DNA of 64,000 nucleotides from Bradyrhizobium sp. C9. GTDB taxonomy: Bacteria > Pseudomonadota > Alphaproteobacteria > Rhizobiales > Xanthobacteraceae. The position numbers and the translations under genes are program-made. This document shows, one piece after another, positions 46,599 to 57,200 of this stretch (positions are counted from its first letter, which is position 1; every line of letters starts with the position of its first letter). The stretch covers positions 124,001 through 188,000 of the forward strand of contig NZ_NWTG01000003.1 in NCBI RefSeq assembly GCF_002532045.1, read 5' to 3'. The notes below the pieces were generated by a model that saw nothing but the letters and a program-made list of their open reading frames with translations, was not told the origin of the DNA and searched no databases.

Positions 46599-48788
46599 TT
46601 ATCTGACGTCGGACAGGCCACCAACTGCGTTGTTCAACAAGGACCTACAGAATGCAGGCGTGAGCTTGCCGCGGTGGATCACGACGTTTTCGTGCCCCAT
46701 CGCGGCTCGCGCGCTCTGCCAGTGCCGATTGTAGCCGCGCTGTTCATTGGATTTTACATGGCAAGCGGCGAAGTCGGCGTCAGCCGCCGTCGCCAACTGC
46801 CACGCATGTACCGGCCGCTTCGTATGGATGTGCACCCACATCGGATTCGCCGCCGCACCGTTGCGCAGTGCCTTGGGCCGCAGCTTAATCTCGAACAGCG
46901 TCCCCGGATCGCCGCTCAACGCGCGCGGTGGATCCGGAGGCTCCAACTCCCCGGCCGCCCGCAACCGTTCAAGGTATTTCTGCGAGGGAAAGCCGTAGCT
47001 CTTCATGCAATCGATCATGATCGCGGCTCTTTGCCTCTTCAATGAGTTTGCCTGTCCCTGCACCTCGGAATACATCGCCTTGAGCCGGACTATCTTGTCG
47101 TGCACTTCGGGCACTTGCGCGGGCGTGAGCAAGCCACTTCGACGAGGCTCCTCCACCGCGGCTGCACAGGCTTCGATCTCGGCGGCCTGTCTATGGAGGC
47201 GCTCGACGACGATATTTAGGACGTGGTCGGCGTCCTCGGGTTTCATCTGACGCGCTTGCGAGACGGCGCTTTGCTGAGCGGGCAGATCGAACTGCAAAAG
47301 TTCGTCCAATCGCTTGAGCAGTCCCGTCAGCGCTTCTCTGGAGGGCGGAGCCTGCCACATCGTCAGGTTTCCGCTCTCCGACGATGACGCCCGCGCGCGG
47401 GCCTCCTCCGCGCTCGTGAGTTTCTTTGTACCCAGATCTGAGAGTACGATAACCTTGCGTGTTGAGCCCGTGCCAGCGTCGGACCCGGCGAGCTGCGGCT
47501 CAGCGCCCCCAGCTGTCGAACTCCCCTCGCCTGCGGCCGCTGCGCGCCTGCCTTTGCCCTTCCTGCGCGCTGCAGTGCCTTCGCCCACCCCGGCAGTATG
47601 TTCCGGCAGCACAGCCCAAGCCGGCGGTTCAATCGTGGCTGGCGTCTTTGGCTGAAGTGCCAGCAGCCGCATGACTTCGTCCGCTGTAAGCCACGCACCT
47701 TCCACTATCTGATCCAGCAATTCTAACCGAAGATCGGCTCCCGCTCCGGCGTCCGTCAGGCTGGCAACCATGCCGCTCACTCCTGACGCAAATTCCGAAA
47801 GCCGCTCCATGACTCCTTCCAGAACGTCGCGGTGCTCAGCGTCAAGCGGCGCTCCGTTGCGGTTCATCACGGCCTCGGCCGTCGAGGCGAATGCCGGAAC
47901 AACATCCTCGATGAAGGTCCCGAGCAGACGCACCCGCCCGTCTCCATCGATAAGGGCGTCTCGCACGGCTGGTCCCAACCTGCTCGCTAGGGAGAGCTGC
48001 GCGAGAGTGATCTGCGATTCCAGATACTTGTACTTCGTATTGAGTGCATAGCCGGTATGCAGTCGTAGCGCGGCCTCTTCGGACTTCCGCAACTCGGGCG
48101 TGCTGCTTGGTAGGTCGGCAGTAGCCGCGCAGACGGACTGCATCCGCTCCGAGCGCAATGCCCTCTTTCTCCACCACTCCATGCAGTGCTCATAGTAGGG
48201 CTCCACGCCTGAAAGCACGCGGTTCAGCTGGTCAGGCGAAGCGGTGCGGATGATCCTGCCGAGCAGGGCTGCTGCTTTATGTCTGCTCTTCTCCAGGTCA
48301 TCGAAAATCGCAGCAGCCACGGCGTTACATTCGTCGGCCGCGCCCAGCGTCTCATCGCGGAGCTGGCGAGCCCGATCGTCGGGCAGAATGCGCCCCGCCA
48401 AACCTGGGGGCAGAGCAGCGTAGTAGTCCAGAACTGCTAAGCCTGCCTTGACGACTTGATCGATCAGCTCTTGCCTCTCGGACAAGGTCCGGCCGCGCGT
48501 GGCTGCCCTACGACAAGTATTAAGGTCCTCAAGCAGGCTGCCCAACGTTCGCTTTGCTGCCTTAACCTCATCTCGTGTTGGCGCCGCGACATCCGAAGTT
48601 GGTTGCCGGTTCACGATCGGCGCGGTTCTATCTTGAGGCCCGGAGCGCATCCGCTCCACGACGGCGTCGAAAGATTGACTGCGTTCCCCAGGGACGAGGC
48701 CGAACTCCAGGCTCGAACTGCTCGATACCCCAGTGCTGTCGGCTCCTGCTCCAACGTGCGATTTGCCAGCTCGGCCGATGCCCGTCAT
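46599..48788 (-). CDS. Putative type III secreted effector, 729 residues, family not recognised
   Basis: The N-terminal 70 residues are Ser/Gly-rich and polar, as in type III secretion signals. The body is strongly helical (for example LIDQVVKAGLAVLDYYAAL, LRKSEEAALRLHTGYALN). A low-complexity basic linker near residues 410-440 (RRKGKGRRAAAAGEG) joins it to a second half, and the C-terminal 80 residues hold a well-formed module: PMWVHIHTKRPVHAWQL, DADFAACHVKSNEQRGYN and NVVIHRGKLTPAFCRSLL. GGAGA precedes the ATG, and a tts box ends about 45 bp upstream. Similar large proteins occur among candidate Bradyrhizobium effectors, but I cannot name the activity. No signal peptide or membrane span. 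Confidence 0.75.
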   Translation of the reverse strand: MTGIGRAGKSHVGAGADSTGVSSSSSLEFGLVPGERSQSFDAVVERMRSGPQDRTAPIVNRQPTSDVAAPTRDEVKAAKRTLGSLLEDLNTCRRAATRGRTLSERQELIDQVVKAGLAVLDYYAALPPGLAGRILPDDRARQLRDETLGAADECNAVAAAIFDDLEKSRHKAAALLGRIIRTASPDQLNRVLSGVEPYYEHCMEWWRKRALRSERMQSVCAATADLPSSTPELRKSEEAALRLHTGYALNTKYKYLESQITLAQLSLASRLGPAVRDALIDGDGRVRLLGTFIEDVVPAFASTAEAVMNRNGAPLDAEHRDVLEGVMERLSEFASGVSGMVASLTDAGAGADLRLELLDQIVEGAWLTADEVMRLLALQPKTPATIEPPAWAVLPEHTAGVGEGTAARRKGKGRRAAAAGEGSSTAGGAEPQLAGSDAGTGSTRKVIVLSDLGTKKLTSAEEARARASSSESGNLTMWQAPPSREALTGLLKRLDELLQFDLPAQQSAVSQARQMKPEDADHVLNIVVERLHRQAAEIEACAAAVEEPRRSGLLTPAQVPEVHDKIVRLKAMYSEVQGQANSLKRQRAAIMIDCMKSYGFPSQKYLERLRAAGELEPPDPPRALSGDPGTLFEIKLRPKALRNGAAANPMWVHIHTKRPVHAWQLATAADADFAACHVKSNEQRGYNRHWQSARAAMGHENVVIHRGKLTPAFCRSLLNNAVGGLSDVR

Positions 48789-48831
48789 ATTTTATCTCCG
48801 ATAGAAGAGTCGAGAATGCGCAGCCTTCCTG

Positions 48832-48861
48832 GTTAGACCGCTTCGCTGACGAGTAGCTGAC
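48832..48861 (-). promoter_or_regulatory. tts box of the 729-residue effector gene
   Basis: On the minus strand GTCAGCTACTCGTCAGCG followed by AAGCGGTCTAACC, close to the tts-box pattern, 44 bp before the start codon. Confidence 0.65.
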
Positions 48862-49191
48862 CAAGAGCGTTTTTCCGGATGCGCAAGCCCATGTCGCCTC
48901 GGGTCCGCTTCCGTCGCAGCCGCTGTGTTGCTGAAGACAGCGATGCCGGGATGACCGCCTCAGCTGCGGGATCATCACCTGCAGTACATGACCGCAGCCT
49001 GAAGCGCGAATTTTTCGCGAGCGCGCTGGGGGCAGCACCCCGCCACTCGATAGCCTTGCATTGGGGGGGCATTTTCCTCTGGAAATTGCCCGCGATCGGC
49101 GCAGCAATGCGCGCGCGGACGTTTCAGGCGAAAACCCGTATGCGGGACATCGCGCATAATCTAGTGTCCTAAACCAGAAGTTCATGGCGTT
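48862..49191. other. Gene-free stretch between effector promoter and IS630 remnant
   Basis: Short overlapping frames on both strands; none has a family likeness or good start. Nothing further recognised. Confidence 0.4.
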
Positions 49192-50165
49192 TTAGGCCTT
49201 GGCTGACGCATTGTAAGCGCAGAAGCGTTCGATGGAGCTGAGAATGTCGTCGGCTGATTTGGTCCATCGGAATGGGCTGGGGTCGGCGTTGTGCTGTTCG
49301 ATGAAGGACGTGATCTCAGCACGTAGCTCCGCCACGCTGCGGTAGATGCCGCGCCTGATTTTGCGCTCGGTGATGCGGGCAACGAAACGTTCGACCTGAT
49401 TGACCAGGGATGAGCTGATTGCTGTCAGGTGGACGTGCCAGCGCGGTCTCTTGGCCAGCCAGTTTGGGATCAGCGGCCTCTTATGGGTTGCGTTATTGTC
49501 TATGACGAGATGAACATCCATATCGTCCGCACGGCGACTTTGATCTCATCAGAAACTTGCTGCATTCTGTGGCGCGTGGTGCCCGTAACGCTTGCCGATG
49601 ACCCGGCCGGTTGCGATGTCGAGAGCGGCAAATAGCGATGTCGTGCCATGGCGCTTGTAGTCGTGACTGCGGCGTTCCACCTGACCAGGCCGCACGCGGA
49701 ACGAGGGTTGGCTCCGATCCAGCGCCTAGATCTGCGGCTTTTCGTCGATACACAGCACGATGGCTCGCTCGGGCGGGGCCACGTAGAGGCCGACGACGCC
49801 GCGAACCTTGGCGACGAAGTCAAGATTGTTTGAAAGCTTAAAGGTCTCCAACCGACGCGGTTGCAGGCTGAAGGTGCGCCATATCCACTGTACCGTCGAG
49901 ACCGACAGTCCACTGGCCCTCGCCATTCTGCGCGAGCTCCAGTGAGTGGCGTCGGGCGGTTTCGTCTCAAGGGTGCGGACGATCACTGCCTCGATCCGGG
50001 CTCTTCGATCGTGCGCGGCATCGCTGGTCGATCCAGGAAATCCGTCGCATCGCTATCAAGCTCGCTCAACGGCGCATCTCGATCGACCGTGTTCTCGCAT
50101 GGTCGCTCTGGCGGCGAGCTCACCAGGCCGACGCACGGCCCGCTCACCTCAAACGAAAAGTGCAA
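49192..50165 (-). mobile_element. IS630-family transposase, inactivated
   Basis: The transposase is readable in pieces. Upstream piece: DDE N-terminal part with SGLSVSTVQWIWRTF and IVLCIDEKPQI, then a TAG at 49726-49728 where CAG (Gln) is expected before ALDRSQPSFR. The same frame continues DYKRHGTTSLFAALDIATG to a stop near 49555, and a frameshift leads to the C-terminal piece 49192-49521 (HLVIDNNATHKRP, HLTAISSSLVNQVERF). The N-terminal HTH part near 50000-50165 is also out of frame. At least one nonsense and two frame changes, so the element cannot transpose by itself. Terminal inverted repeats not identified. Confidence 0.85.
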
Positions 50166-50388
50166 CTGTCATGCTAGACGTCCATCACGAATGAAGGCGG
50201 CCGAAAGTTCGCCTTTTCGGGCCATCGGATCGCCCTCCTTCCGAGGGTCAGTTGGCGCCGGACAGAGCCTACCCAGATCGTAGTCTCCATAATCTCCGCC
50301 AGGACGCGGTGGCGAGCCAGACTATTATCTGTCATGTTCTTGTATCGCAGAACTGCCGCTGGAGAGCACGTCGACGTTGCTGCGGTGT

Positions 50389-52215
50389 CTATTCAACAGT
50401 GACCGATTTTGCAAGATTACGCGGCTGATCCACGTCCGTCCCCATAACCACGGCGGTATGATAGGCCAGCAGTTGCACCGCGATGGCATAAACCATGGGC
50501 GTAAAGCTTGCTGCCATGTTTGGCAACACTATGGTCATGAGCGTATCCACCGTCGCGTCCGAGGCGCCCTTCGCATCGGTGATCAAAATAATGCTGCCGC
50601 CTCGAGCGGCCACTTCCTGCATGTTCGAGACTGTTTTCTCGAAGACGTCGTCGTAAGGCGCTATCACCACCACGGGCATGGTCTCGTCGACTAATGCGAT
50701 TGGTCCGTGCTTGAGCTCGCCGGCGGCATAACCTTCCGAGTGGATATAAGAGATTTCCTTCAACTTGAGCGCGCCTTCTAACGCCAGGGGCGCCGATGTG
50801 CCTCGGCCGAGATAGAGCACGTCGCTCGACTTTGCGATATCACGCGCGAGCTTCTCGATCTGTGGCTCGACCAACAGCGCCGCAGCAATCAGCCGCGGCA
50901 CTTCGATAAGCTCGCGTACGAGCTTAGATTCATCGATCTCGGACAGTATGCCGCGCTCCCTGCCTGCTGCGACGGCAAGCGCCGCCATCACCGCCAGCTG
51001 GCAGACGAATGCCTTGGTGGAGGCGACGCCGATTTCTGGACCCGCCAGTGTCGGCAGCACGGATTCGCTCTCGCGCGCGATCGTCGACGTCGGGACGTTG
51101 ACCACGGATATCGTGTGCAGACCCTGGCTCTTGGCATAGCGCAACGCAGCCAGCGTGTCGGCGGTTTCCCCCGACTGCGAGATGACGATCGCGAGATCGC
51201 CGTGGCGCAGAGGCGCCTCCCTGTAGCGGAACTCGGAGGCAACATCGATTTCGACAGGCAGGCGCGCCAGCCGCTCGAACCAGTATTTGGCGATATAACC
51301 GGCATAACTTGCCGTGCCGCATGCCGTAATTGAGATGCGCTGAATGAAATTAAAGTCGAACGGTAGTGTGAGCGGCAGGGCTATGCGCTCGGCTGCCATA
51401 TCGAGATAATGCGCCAATGTCTGCCCGACCGCTGTCGGCTGCTCGTGGATTTCCTTGGCCATGAAGTGGCGATAGTTCGCCTTGTCCACCAGGAGTGACG
51501 ACACGCCAGACTTTGATGTTTCCCGATGCACGACAGCCCCGTCTTCGCCATAGATCATGCAGATCGTACGGGTAAGCACGGCCCAGTCGCCGTCTTCAAG
51601 ATAGGTGATGGCATCAGTCAAGGGCGCGAGTGCGATCGCGTCCGATCCCAGATAAACTTCGCCGGTACCATGTCCGATCGCAAGGGGCGACCCCTTGCGC
51701 GCCCCGATCAAAAGATCCTCATGGCCTTTGAACAGGAATGCCAGAGCGAAAGCTCCGCGCAGTCGTGGCAGCGAGGCTTGTACCGCATCCCGCGGCGAGT
51801 AACCATTCTTGAGATACGATTCGACGAGATGCGCCACCACCTCGGTGTCGGTCTCTGAGCTGAAATGAGCTCCATTCCGCTCCAGTTCGGCCCGCAGTTC
51901 GCGGAAATTCTCAATGATCCCGTTATGAACGACCGCGACATTTTCCGTTGCGTGCGGGTGAGCATTGCTTTCGGTCGGTTTTCCATGCGTCGCCCAGCGA
52001 GTGTGACCAATACCGCTATGACCCGACGGCGGATAATCGCGCAGCCGCTCCTCAAGGTTTCTCAGCTTACCTTCAGCGCGCCGGCGCTCGATACGGAGAC
52101 CTTCGAGCGTCGCGACGCCCGCGGAGTCATAGCCACGATATTCCAATCGTCTGAGCGAAGCGACCAATTGCCCAGCGACCGGACCACGTCCCAAGATGCC
52201 GACTATTCCACACAT
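50389..52215 (-). CDS. nodM: Glutamine-fructose-6-phosphate aminotransferase, NodM/GlmS
   Basis: 608 residues from MCGIVGILGRG; Cys after Met1 is the glutaminase nucleophile (the frame extends 3 codons upstream, not used). Glutaminase domain to about residue 240 (HTRWATHGKPTESNAHPH, GIIENFRELR, SETDTEVVAHL), then two SIS sugar-isomerase domains (ISQSGETADTLAALR, KALELKEISYIHSEGY-like region) and the C-terminal PRNLAKSVTVE. Makes glucosamine-6-phosphate for cell wall and, in rhizobia, for Nod-factor chitin backbone. In this nodulation setting NodM is more likely than the housekeeping GlmS, but the two cannot be told apart by sequence alone and no nod box was found upstream. Confidence 0.9.
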   Translation of the reverse strand: MCGIVGILGRGPVAGQLVASLRRLEYRGYDSAGVATLEGLRIERRRAEGKLRNLEERLRDYPPSGHSGIGHTRWATHGKPTESNAHPHATENVAVVHNGIIENFRELRAELERNGAHFSSETDTEVVAHLVESYLKNGYSPRDAVQASLPRLRGAFALAFLFKGHEDLLIGARKGSPLAIGHGTGEVYLGSDAIALAPLTDAITYLEDGDWAVLTRTICMIYGEDGAVVHRETSKSGVSSLLVDKANYRHFMAKEIHEQPTAVGQTLAHYLDMAAERIALPLTLPFDFNFIQRISITACGTASYAGYIAKYWFERLARLPVEIDVASEFRYREAPLRHGDLAIVISQSGETADTLAALRYAKSQGLHTISVVNVPTSTIARESESVLPTLAGPEIGVASTKAFVCQLAVMAALAVAAGRERGILSEIDESKLVRELIEVPRLIAAALLVEPQIEKLARDIAKSSDVLYLGRGTSAPLALEGALKLKEISYIHSEGYAAGELKHGPIALVDETMPVVVIAPYDDVFEKTVSNMQEVAARGGSIILITDAKGASDATVDTLMTIVLPNMAASFTPMVYAIAVQLLAYHTAVVMGTDVDQPRNLAKSVTVE

Positions 52216-53691
52216 ATCGATCAATGCAGCCCACGTTCAAGAAGCCAAATGTCCCCTAAAGGAGCATTTTCACGAAATTCGCGCGCCCGGTTGAGTTGCC
52301 TGTCACCGTCGCATTCACAGGCGTGAGTTCTATGTCTTTCAACCATCATCGCCTCGCCCAGCCACACTCCGTCTTTGGTTGTCCGCTATCGAGTGCAAGC
52401 TGCGATGCGGCCGCGAATGGCGTGACTGCTTCGAGGTGGGCTCTATATGCAGGCGCGCTTGCGCGGCTTGGTGCGGCATCTAACCCCGGCACAAACAGAT
52501 CCGTTGCTCGATGGCGACGATAACAACCGGCGTCGCAACAAGCCCAGTGCGAGGATATATCGCGCAGGGCGTCAGACTTCATAGATTGAGGACATTTGAA
52601 CCAGATCGACAGACCCGTTGTCTCACAGTAAAACGTCATGTCTTATTTGGCTCATCGTCACTAATGAGCCATTCACGGCTCTTCAGCTCAAACTCCCGAG
52701 AAACGCGCGGCGACGCGGCCGATCCGGTTAGCAGCTGGTGTGGGGGCACTGAGTCCCCTCACCTCACCGAGGGTCTCCACGAGAGGCTTGCACCGGCCGC
52801 GCTCCATTGGACAGAAGGATGCAGCCTCACAACACTCTTCACATGGCCGGGTGTCGACGTATTTACGCATCCGCTCTAGGCCGGCTTAAGACGCTCATCA
52901 TACTTGGATGTAAGCTATACGATTGGCATCGAACACTCTATTGTACGAACGTAAGCTTTCGATATCGAAACGTTCGAAGAACTATACCGACGTTTGCTAC
53001 TCTTCCTCATTTCGTCTTGCGTCTCCCGTGCACTTCCTACGCGAGCTGCACTATTGGCAGAAGCGCAGAGGTCGATGCCCCTAGCGACCAGATCGCGTGC
53101 TCTATTCGGAGGCGGGGCCGCTTTGTAGAATACGATATTGGTGTGTAGCTTCACTGTGTGCTGGCTTGCATGCCGTCATTCTCTATAAATGCGTCGACAA
53201 CCGCGCTTCAGCACATCGCTCTATTCGGCCATAACCGAACCATGCAAATGGATACAGCATGTACCTGGAGATGGATAAGGAACACAGACCGTCGGCATCC
53301 GCCTCATAGGAAACATCGCTGGAGCAGCGCGTCTAACTTGGTTTGCGTGCACGGCGTTTTCGTCCAGCTCGTTTGCGCGGGTGTCAAGTGGGTCGCGTGT
53401 GTTAGCTGACGTTCTTTTTGACTATGGCGCGACTTCGCCGGACCGACGATGTCAATCGTCGTGACCTGCGCAGCAGTCATGCTACCAGTTGACATTCCAA
53501 ACGCGCTGAATGGTACGGTCGAGAATAAATCAATGTATATAGTGCGCATTTCTACGTGAGGTGTATGACTAGAGTTGCGATCGCTTTCCTCTTATTGCGG
53601 GTGGTGCGCGCTTGCGCATCTAGATCGAGAAGGGGCTCCGCAAATCGCGTTTCGAAAGGGCGCCCTCGTTCCGGCGGAACTAAGAGAAACA
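52216..53691. other. Long gene-free region between nodM and gmd
   Basis: Almost 1.5 kb without a convincing gene on either strand. It holds copy 2 of a shared motif (52940-52999). GC content falls clearly compared with gmd. Nothing resembling a nod box was found by eye. Confidence 0.45.
52940..52999. repeat. Shared motif, copy 2 (between nodM and gmd)
   Basis: Partner of 42243-42302. This copy contains nested palindromes CGATATCG and CGAAACGTTCG, followed by GTTCGAAGAAC and AACTATACCGACGTTTG. Confidence 0.5.
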
Positions 53692-54777
53692 ATGGCGGCT
53701 CAGGACTCAAAGCGGCGCGTTGCGCTGATCACCGGCGTCACCGGGCAGGACGGCGCGTATCTCGCCGAATATCTGCTCGGTCTCGGCTACACCGTGCACG
53801 GGATCAAGCGGCGGTCGTCCTCGTTCAACACCGCGCGCGTCGACCATCTCTACCAGGACCCGCATGCCGGCAACGTGCCGTTCCTGATGCACTATGGCGA
53901 CATGACCGATTCGACCAATCTGATCCGCCTGGTGCAGCAGATCCGGCCGACCGAGATCTACAACCTCGCCGCCCAGAGCCACGTCCAGGTCAGTTTCGAG
54001 AGCCCGGAATACACCGCCAATGCCGACGCGATCGGCGTATTGCGCCTTTTGGAAGCGATCCGTATCCTCGGCATGGAGAAGGAGGCGCGGTTCTACCAGG
54101 CCTCGACCTCGGAGCTTTACGGCCTCGTGCAGGAGGTGCCGCAGAAGGAAACCACGCCGTTCTATCCGCGCTCGCCCTATGGCGTCGCCAAGCTCTACGG
54201 CTACTGGATCACGGTGAACTACCGCGAGGCCTATGGCATGTTCGCCAGCAACGGCATCCTGTTCAACCATGAAAGCCCGATCCGCGGCGAGACCTTCGTG
54301 ACGCGCAAGATCACCCGCGCCGTCGCCCGCATCGAGGTCGGCCTCGAGAACAAGCTCTATCTCGGCAATCTCGACGCCAAGCGCGACTGGGGCCACGCCC
54401 GCGACTATGTCGAGGGCATGCACAGGATCCTGCAGGTCGACGAGCCCGGCGACTTCGTGCTCGCGACCGGCGAAACGCGGTCGGTCCGCGAGTTCGTCGA
54501 GCTGGCGTTTGCCGAGGTCGGCCGCAGCATCGAATGGCGTGGCAAGGGCGTCGAGGAGGTCGGTATCGACAAGGCGTCCGGCAACACCCTGGTGCAGATC
54601 GATCCGACCTATTTCCGCCCGACCGAGGTCGATCTTCTGATCGGCGACGCCAGCAAGGCGCGCGCCAAGCTCGGCTGGACGCCGAAGACGCCGTTCGCGC
54701 AGCTGGTGAAGGAAATGGTCGCCAGCGATCTCGTCGAGGCCAGGCAGGACGCGGCCAATGGCAAGCACGGCGTTTGA
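53692..54777 (+). CDS. gmd: GDP-mannose 4,6-dehydratase
   Basis: 361 residues from the ATG at 53692; the frame opens 39 codons earlier, but [20 protein letters not shown] is the usual start. Short-chain dehydrogenase fold with NAD loop [31 protein letters not shown], the S/T-E/D-Y-K-type catalytic residues in STSELYG and [13 protein letters not shown], and [16 protein letters not shown]. Converts GDP-mannose to GDP-4-keto-6-deoxymannose, first step to GDP-fucose. In bradyrhizobia (noeL) this serves fucosylation of Nod factor. Third codon positions are almost all G/C, unlike the island genes around it. Overlaps fcl by 20 bp. Confidence 0.95.
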   Translation: MAAQDSKRRVALITGVTGQDGAYLAEYLLGLGYTVHGIKRRSSSFNTARVDHLYQDPHAGNVPFLMHYGDMTDSTNLIRLVQQIRPTEIYNLAAQSHVQVSFESPEYTANADAIGVLRLLEAIRILGMEKEARFYQASTSELYGLVQEVPQKETTPFYPRSPYGVAKLYGYWITVNYREAYGMFASNGILFNHESPIRGETFVTRKITRAVARIEVGLENKLYLGNLDAKRDWGHARDYVEGMHRILQVDEPGDFVLATGETRSVREFVELAFAEVGRSIEWRGKGVEEVGIDKASGNTLVQIDPTYFRPTEVDLLIGDASKARAKLGWTPKTPFAQLVKEMVASDLVEARQDAANGKHGV

Positions 54778-55801
54778 GCTGAAGGGCAAGACGGTCTTCG
54801 TCGCCGGCCATCGCGGCATGGTCGGCTCGGCGCTGATGCGCCGGCTGGCGCGCGAGGAGGCCGATCTCCTGACGGTGTCGCGCAGCGAGGTCGATTTGCG
54901 CGACCAAACCGCGGTCAACGCCTGGTTTGCCGCGAAGCGGCCTCAGGCTGTATTCCTCGCCGCCGCCAAGGTCGGCGGCATCGTCGCCAACAACACGCTG
55001 CGGGCCGAGTTCCTCTACGACAATCTGGCGATCTCGAGCAACGTGATCGAGGCGGCTCACGCCAATGGCTGCGAGAAGCTGATGTTCTTCGGCTCGTCCT
55101 GCATCTATCCGCGCCTGGCGCCGCAGCCGCTGCGCGAGGATTCGATGTTGACCGGCCCGCTGGAGCCGACCAACGAGCCCTATGCCATCGCCAAGATCGC
55201 CGGCATCAAGATGGCCGAGGCCTATCGCAGCCAGTACGGCGCCGATTTCATCAGCGTGATGCCGACCAATCTCTACGGTCCCGGCGACAATTATCACCCC
55301 GAATACAGCCACGTCGTCGCCGCGCTGATCCGCCGCTTCCACGAGGCCAAGGTTTCGGGCGCCGGCAACGTCGTGGTGTGGGGCACCGGCACGCCGCGCC
55401 GCGAATTCCTCTATGTCGACGATCTCGCCGACGCCTGCGTCCATCTGATGAAGACCTATTCATCGCCCGAACTGGTCAATATCGGCACCGGCGAGGACAT
55501 CACCATCGCCGAGTTCGCACTCATGGTCGCGGCCGCCGTCGGTTTTCGCGGTGAGATCAGCTTCGACACGTCGCGCCCGGACGGCACGCCGCGCAAGCTG
55601 CTCGACATCAGTCGTCTGGCCAGGCTCGGCTGGCATGCCCAGACCTCGCTGGAAGATGGCATTCAGCTAGCGTATCGGGCATATCTCGCCGACAGCAAAT
55701 GGACGGCACTGCTTGTCCCCGACAAGTGGCGTAAGCAGGCCCATCCGAGGATCCGTGCACGGGTATCACCTAGCTGGCCCCGTCGCTCGCGTAACGATTA
55801 A
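54758..55801 (+). CDS. fcl: GDP-L-fucose synthase
   Basis: 347 residues. NADP loop [16 protein letters not shown], catalytic GSSCIYP and [11 protein letters not shown] (Tyr-x3-Lys), and [19 protein letters not shown]. Epimerises and reduces GDP-4-keto-6-deoxymannose to GDP-L-fucose (nolK in B. japonicum), the donor for NodZ, which is not in this window. Typical family length is about 310-320; here about 35 Arg/Pro/Ser-rich residues (after [11 protein letters not shown]) follow, and base composition changes near 55680. The native stop may have been lost at a recombination joint. Codon use otherwise very GC-rich, as in gmd. Confidence 0.94.
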   Translation: MASTAFELKGKTVFVAGHRGMVGSALMRRLAREEADLLTVSRSEVDLRDQTAVNAWFAAKRPQAVFLAAAKVGGIVANNTLRAEFLYDNLAISSNVIEAAHANGCEKLMFFGSSCIYPRLAPQPLREDSMLTGPLEPTNEPYAIAKIAGIKMAEAYRSQYGADFISVMPTNLYGPGDNYHPEYSHVVAALIRRFHEAKVSGAGNVVVWGTGTPRREFLYVDDLADACVHLMKTYSSPELVNIGTGEDITIAEFALMVAAAVGFRGEISFDTSRPDGTPRKLLDISRLARLGWHAQTSLEDGIQLAYRAYLADSKWTALLVPDKWRKQAHPRIRARVSPSWPRRSRND

Positions 55802-56051
55802 CTTTGCCCCGCGTTGCCCAACGCTCTTCGTCAGCAGCGCTCGGTTGGACGTTCGATTCATCCAAGTGACACGCACATCCTAGCTACGGTTCAGCGAGCC
55901 AACTCGCAGGAACAGAGGAATGGTTGTGATCGAGAGTGCCGTTTTGCTGCTATCAGGTTGAGATCTGATCGACTCTCAGCCTTGAACGCCGGCGCCGCAG
56001 CCGATCATTGGCTCGAAACGTGCCGGTGTCCTTTTCCTCTCGATCGGCGGC

Positions 56052-57200
56052 CTAGCGAGGTTCGGCCATAACCATCCGCGCCGACAGCGTGACGATGCAC
56101 ATGAGCGCGCCTAACATGCCGAACGCAAAAGGCAAGCCGGTCATGTGTGCGACGAGCCCGATGCTGGCGGGACCCATCAGTATACCGGCGTAGCCAGCTG
56201 TCGTGATGACCGCGATTGCAACGCCCACCGGCATCACCTTCTGTTTGCCGGCGCGGCGACACAGCACAGGTACAACATTTGAAATACCCAATCCAATAAG
56301 CAGGAACCCCGCCATGGCAATCACCGCAACCGGCGCGGCGACCACAGCCAGGAAGCCTATCATGATTGGTAGAGTTCCGAGCATCAATGTGGCACGGTCG
56401 CCGATTCGCTCCACTACGGCATCTCCGCCGAGACGTCCCGCAGTCATCGCGATGGCGAAGAGCATACAGCCAAGACCTCCATGCGCCTCAGCGAGAAGAT
56501 CTTGCCCAACGAGAAGCAAAGCGCTCCAATCAAGCATTGCACCTTCGACAAGAAACGTAATAGCCGCGAGCGCAGCTATTAGCACCACGCTGCGATGGGG
56601 CAAGACAAACACTGGCCCCTGCTGCCTTACACTCGTCGCGGTCAACCGCGGCCAGGCCGACCCAATCGCGATCATCATAAACATCGAACAGACTAACGTC
56701 GAAAAAAGCGGACCAAGCTGAAGCGAAAGGAACAAAGTCACGGCGGCAGAGCCGGTGAATTCGCCGATGCTGTAATGGGCATGGAAGCCGGACATCAATG
56801 GACGGCCGGTGGCGCGCTCCAGTTCAATCGCATAGATGTTCATGGCTACATCGATCGCCCCCAGTGAAACGCCGAACGCAAACAGCGTGGCACCGAGCGC
56901 AAGAGGTGTTCCGGCGATAGCAAGCCACGGCAGGATAAGCGCGAGGCCGAGTCCACCGACGAAGATAATGGGCTTGCTGCCGTACCGCGCATTCGACACG
57001 CTGGTCAAAAGCATAGCGAGAACGGATCCCATTCCGAGACAGAGCAGCAGAAGACCGAGCATGCGGTCATCTACCGCGAGCCGCTCCTTGGCGAGCGGCA
57101 CCAAAGGCGCCCACGCCGCGAGGCCAAATCCGGCAACAAAAAACGCAAGCCGCGTCCCAAGCAGGCCGGCTGCCCAATTGGCAGATGGTATCACAGGCAC
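56052..57200 (-). CDS. Major facilitator superfamily transporter (YbjJ-like)
   Basis: 382 residues, about 12 hydrophobic spans. N-terminal LGTRLAFFVAGFGLAAWAPL followed by LAKERLAVDD and GLLLLCLGMGSVLAM; central GFHAHYSIGEFTGSAAV is characteristic of the YbjJ-type MFS group, also seen near FucP-like sugar carriers. Substrate unknown. Its place next to GDP-fucose genes may be accidental, as it is read in the opposite direction. Gene appears intact. Confidence 0.85.
   Translation of the reverse strand: MPVIPSANWAAGLLGTRLAFFVAGFGLAAWAPLVPLAKERLAVDDRMLGLLLLCLGMGSVLAMLLTSVSNARYGSKPIIFVGGLGLALILPWLAIAGTPLALGATLFAFGVSLGAIDVAMNIYAIELERATGRPLMSGFHAHYSIGEFTGSAAVTLFLSLQLGPLFSTLVCSMFMMIAIGSAWPRLTATSVRQQGPVFVLPHRSVVLIAALAAITFLVEGAMLDWSALLLVGQDLLAEAHGGLGCMLFAIAMTAGRLGGDAVVERIGDRATLMLGTLPIMIGFLAVVAAPVAVIAMAGFLLIGLGISNVVPVLCRRAGKQKVMPVGVAIAVITTAGYAGILMGPASIGLVAHMTGLPFAFGMLGALMCIVTLSARMVMAEPR

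Noticed and set aside
46424..46624. 66-codon frame resembling the start of an IS701-type transposase
   Set aside because: Only about 20 residues look familiar before the frame ends; too little for an element call.
53707..54918. 403-codon minus-strand frame opposite gmd
   Set aside because: Artefact of extreme GC3 in gmd, which is unmistakable on the plus strand.
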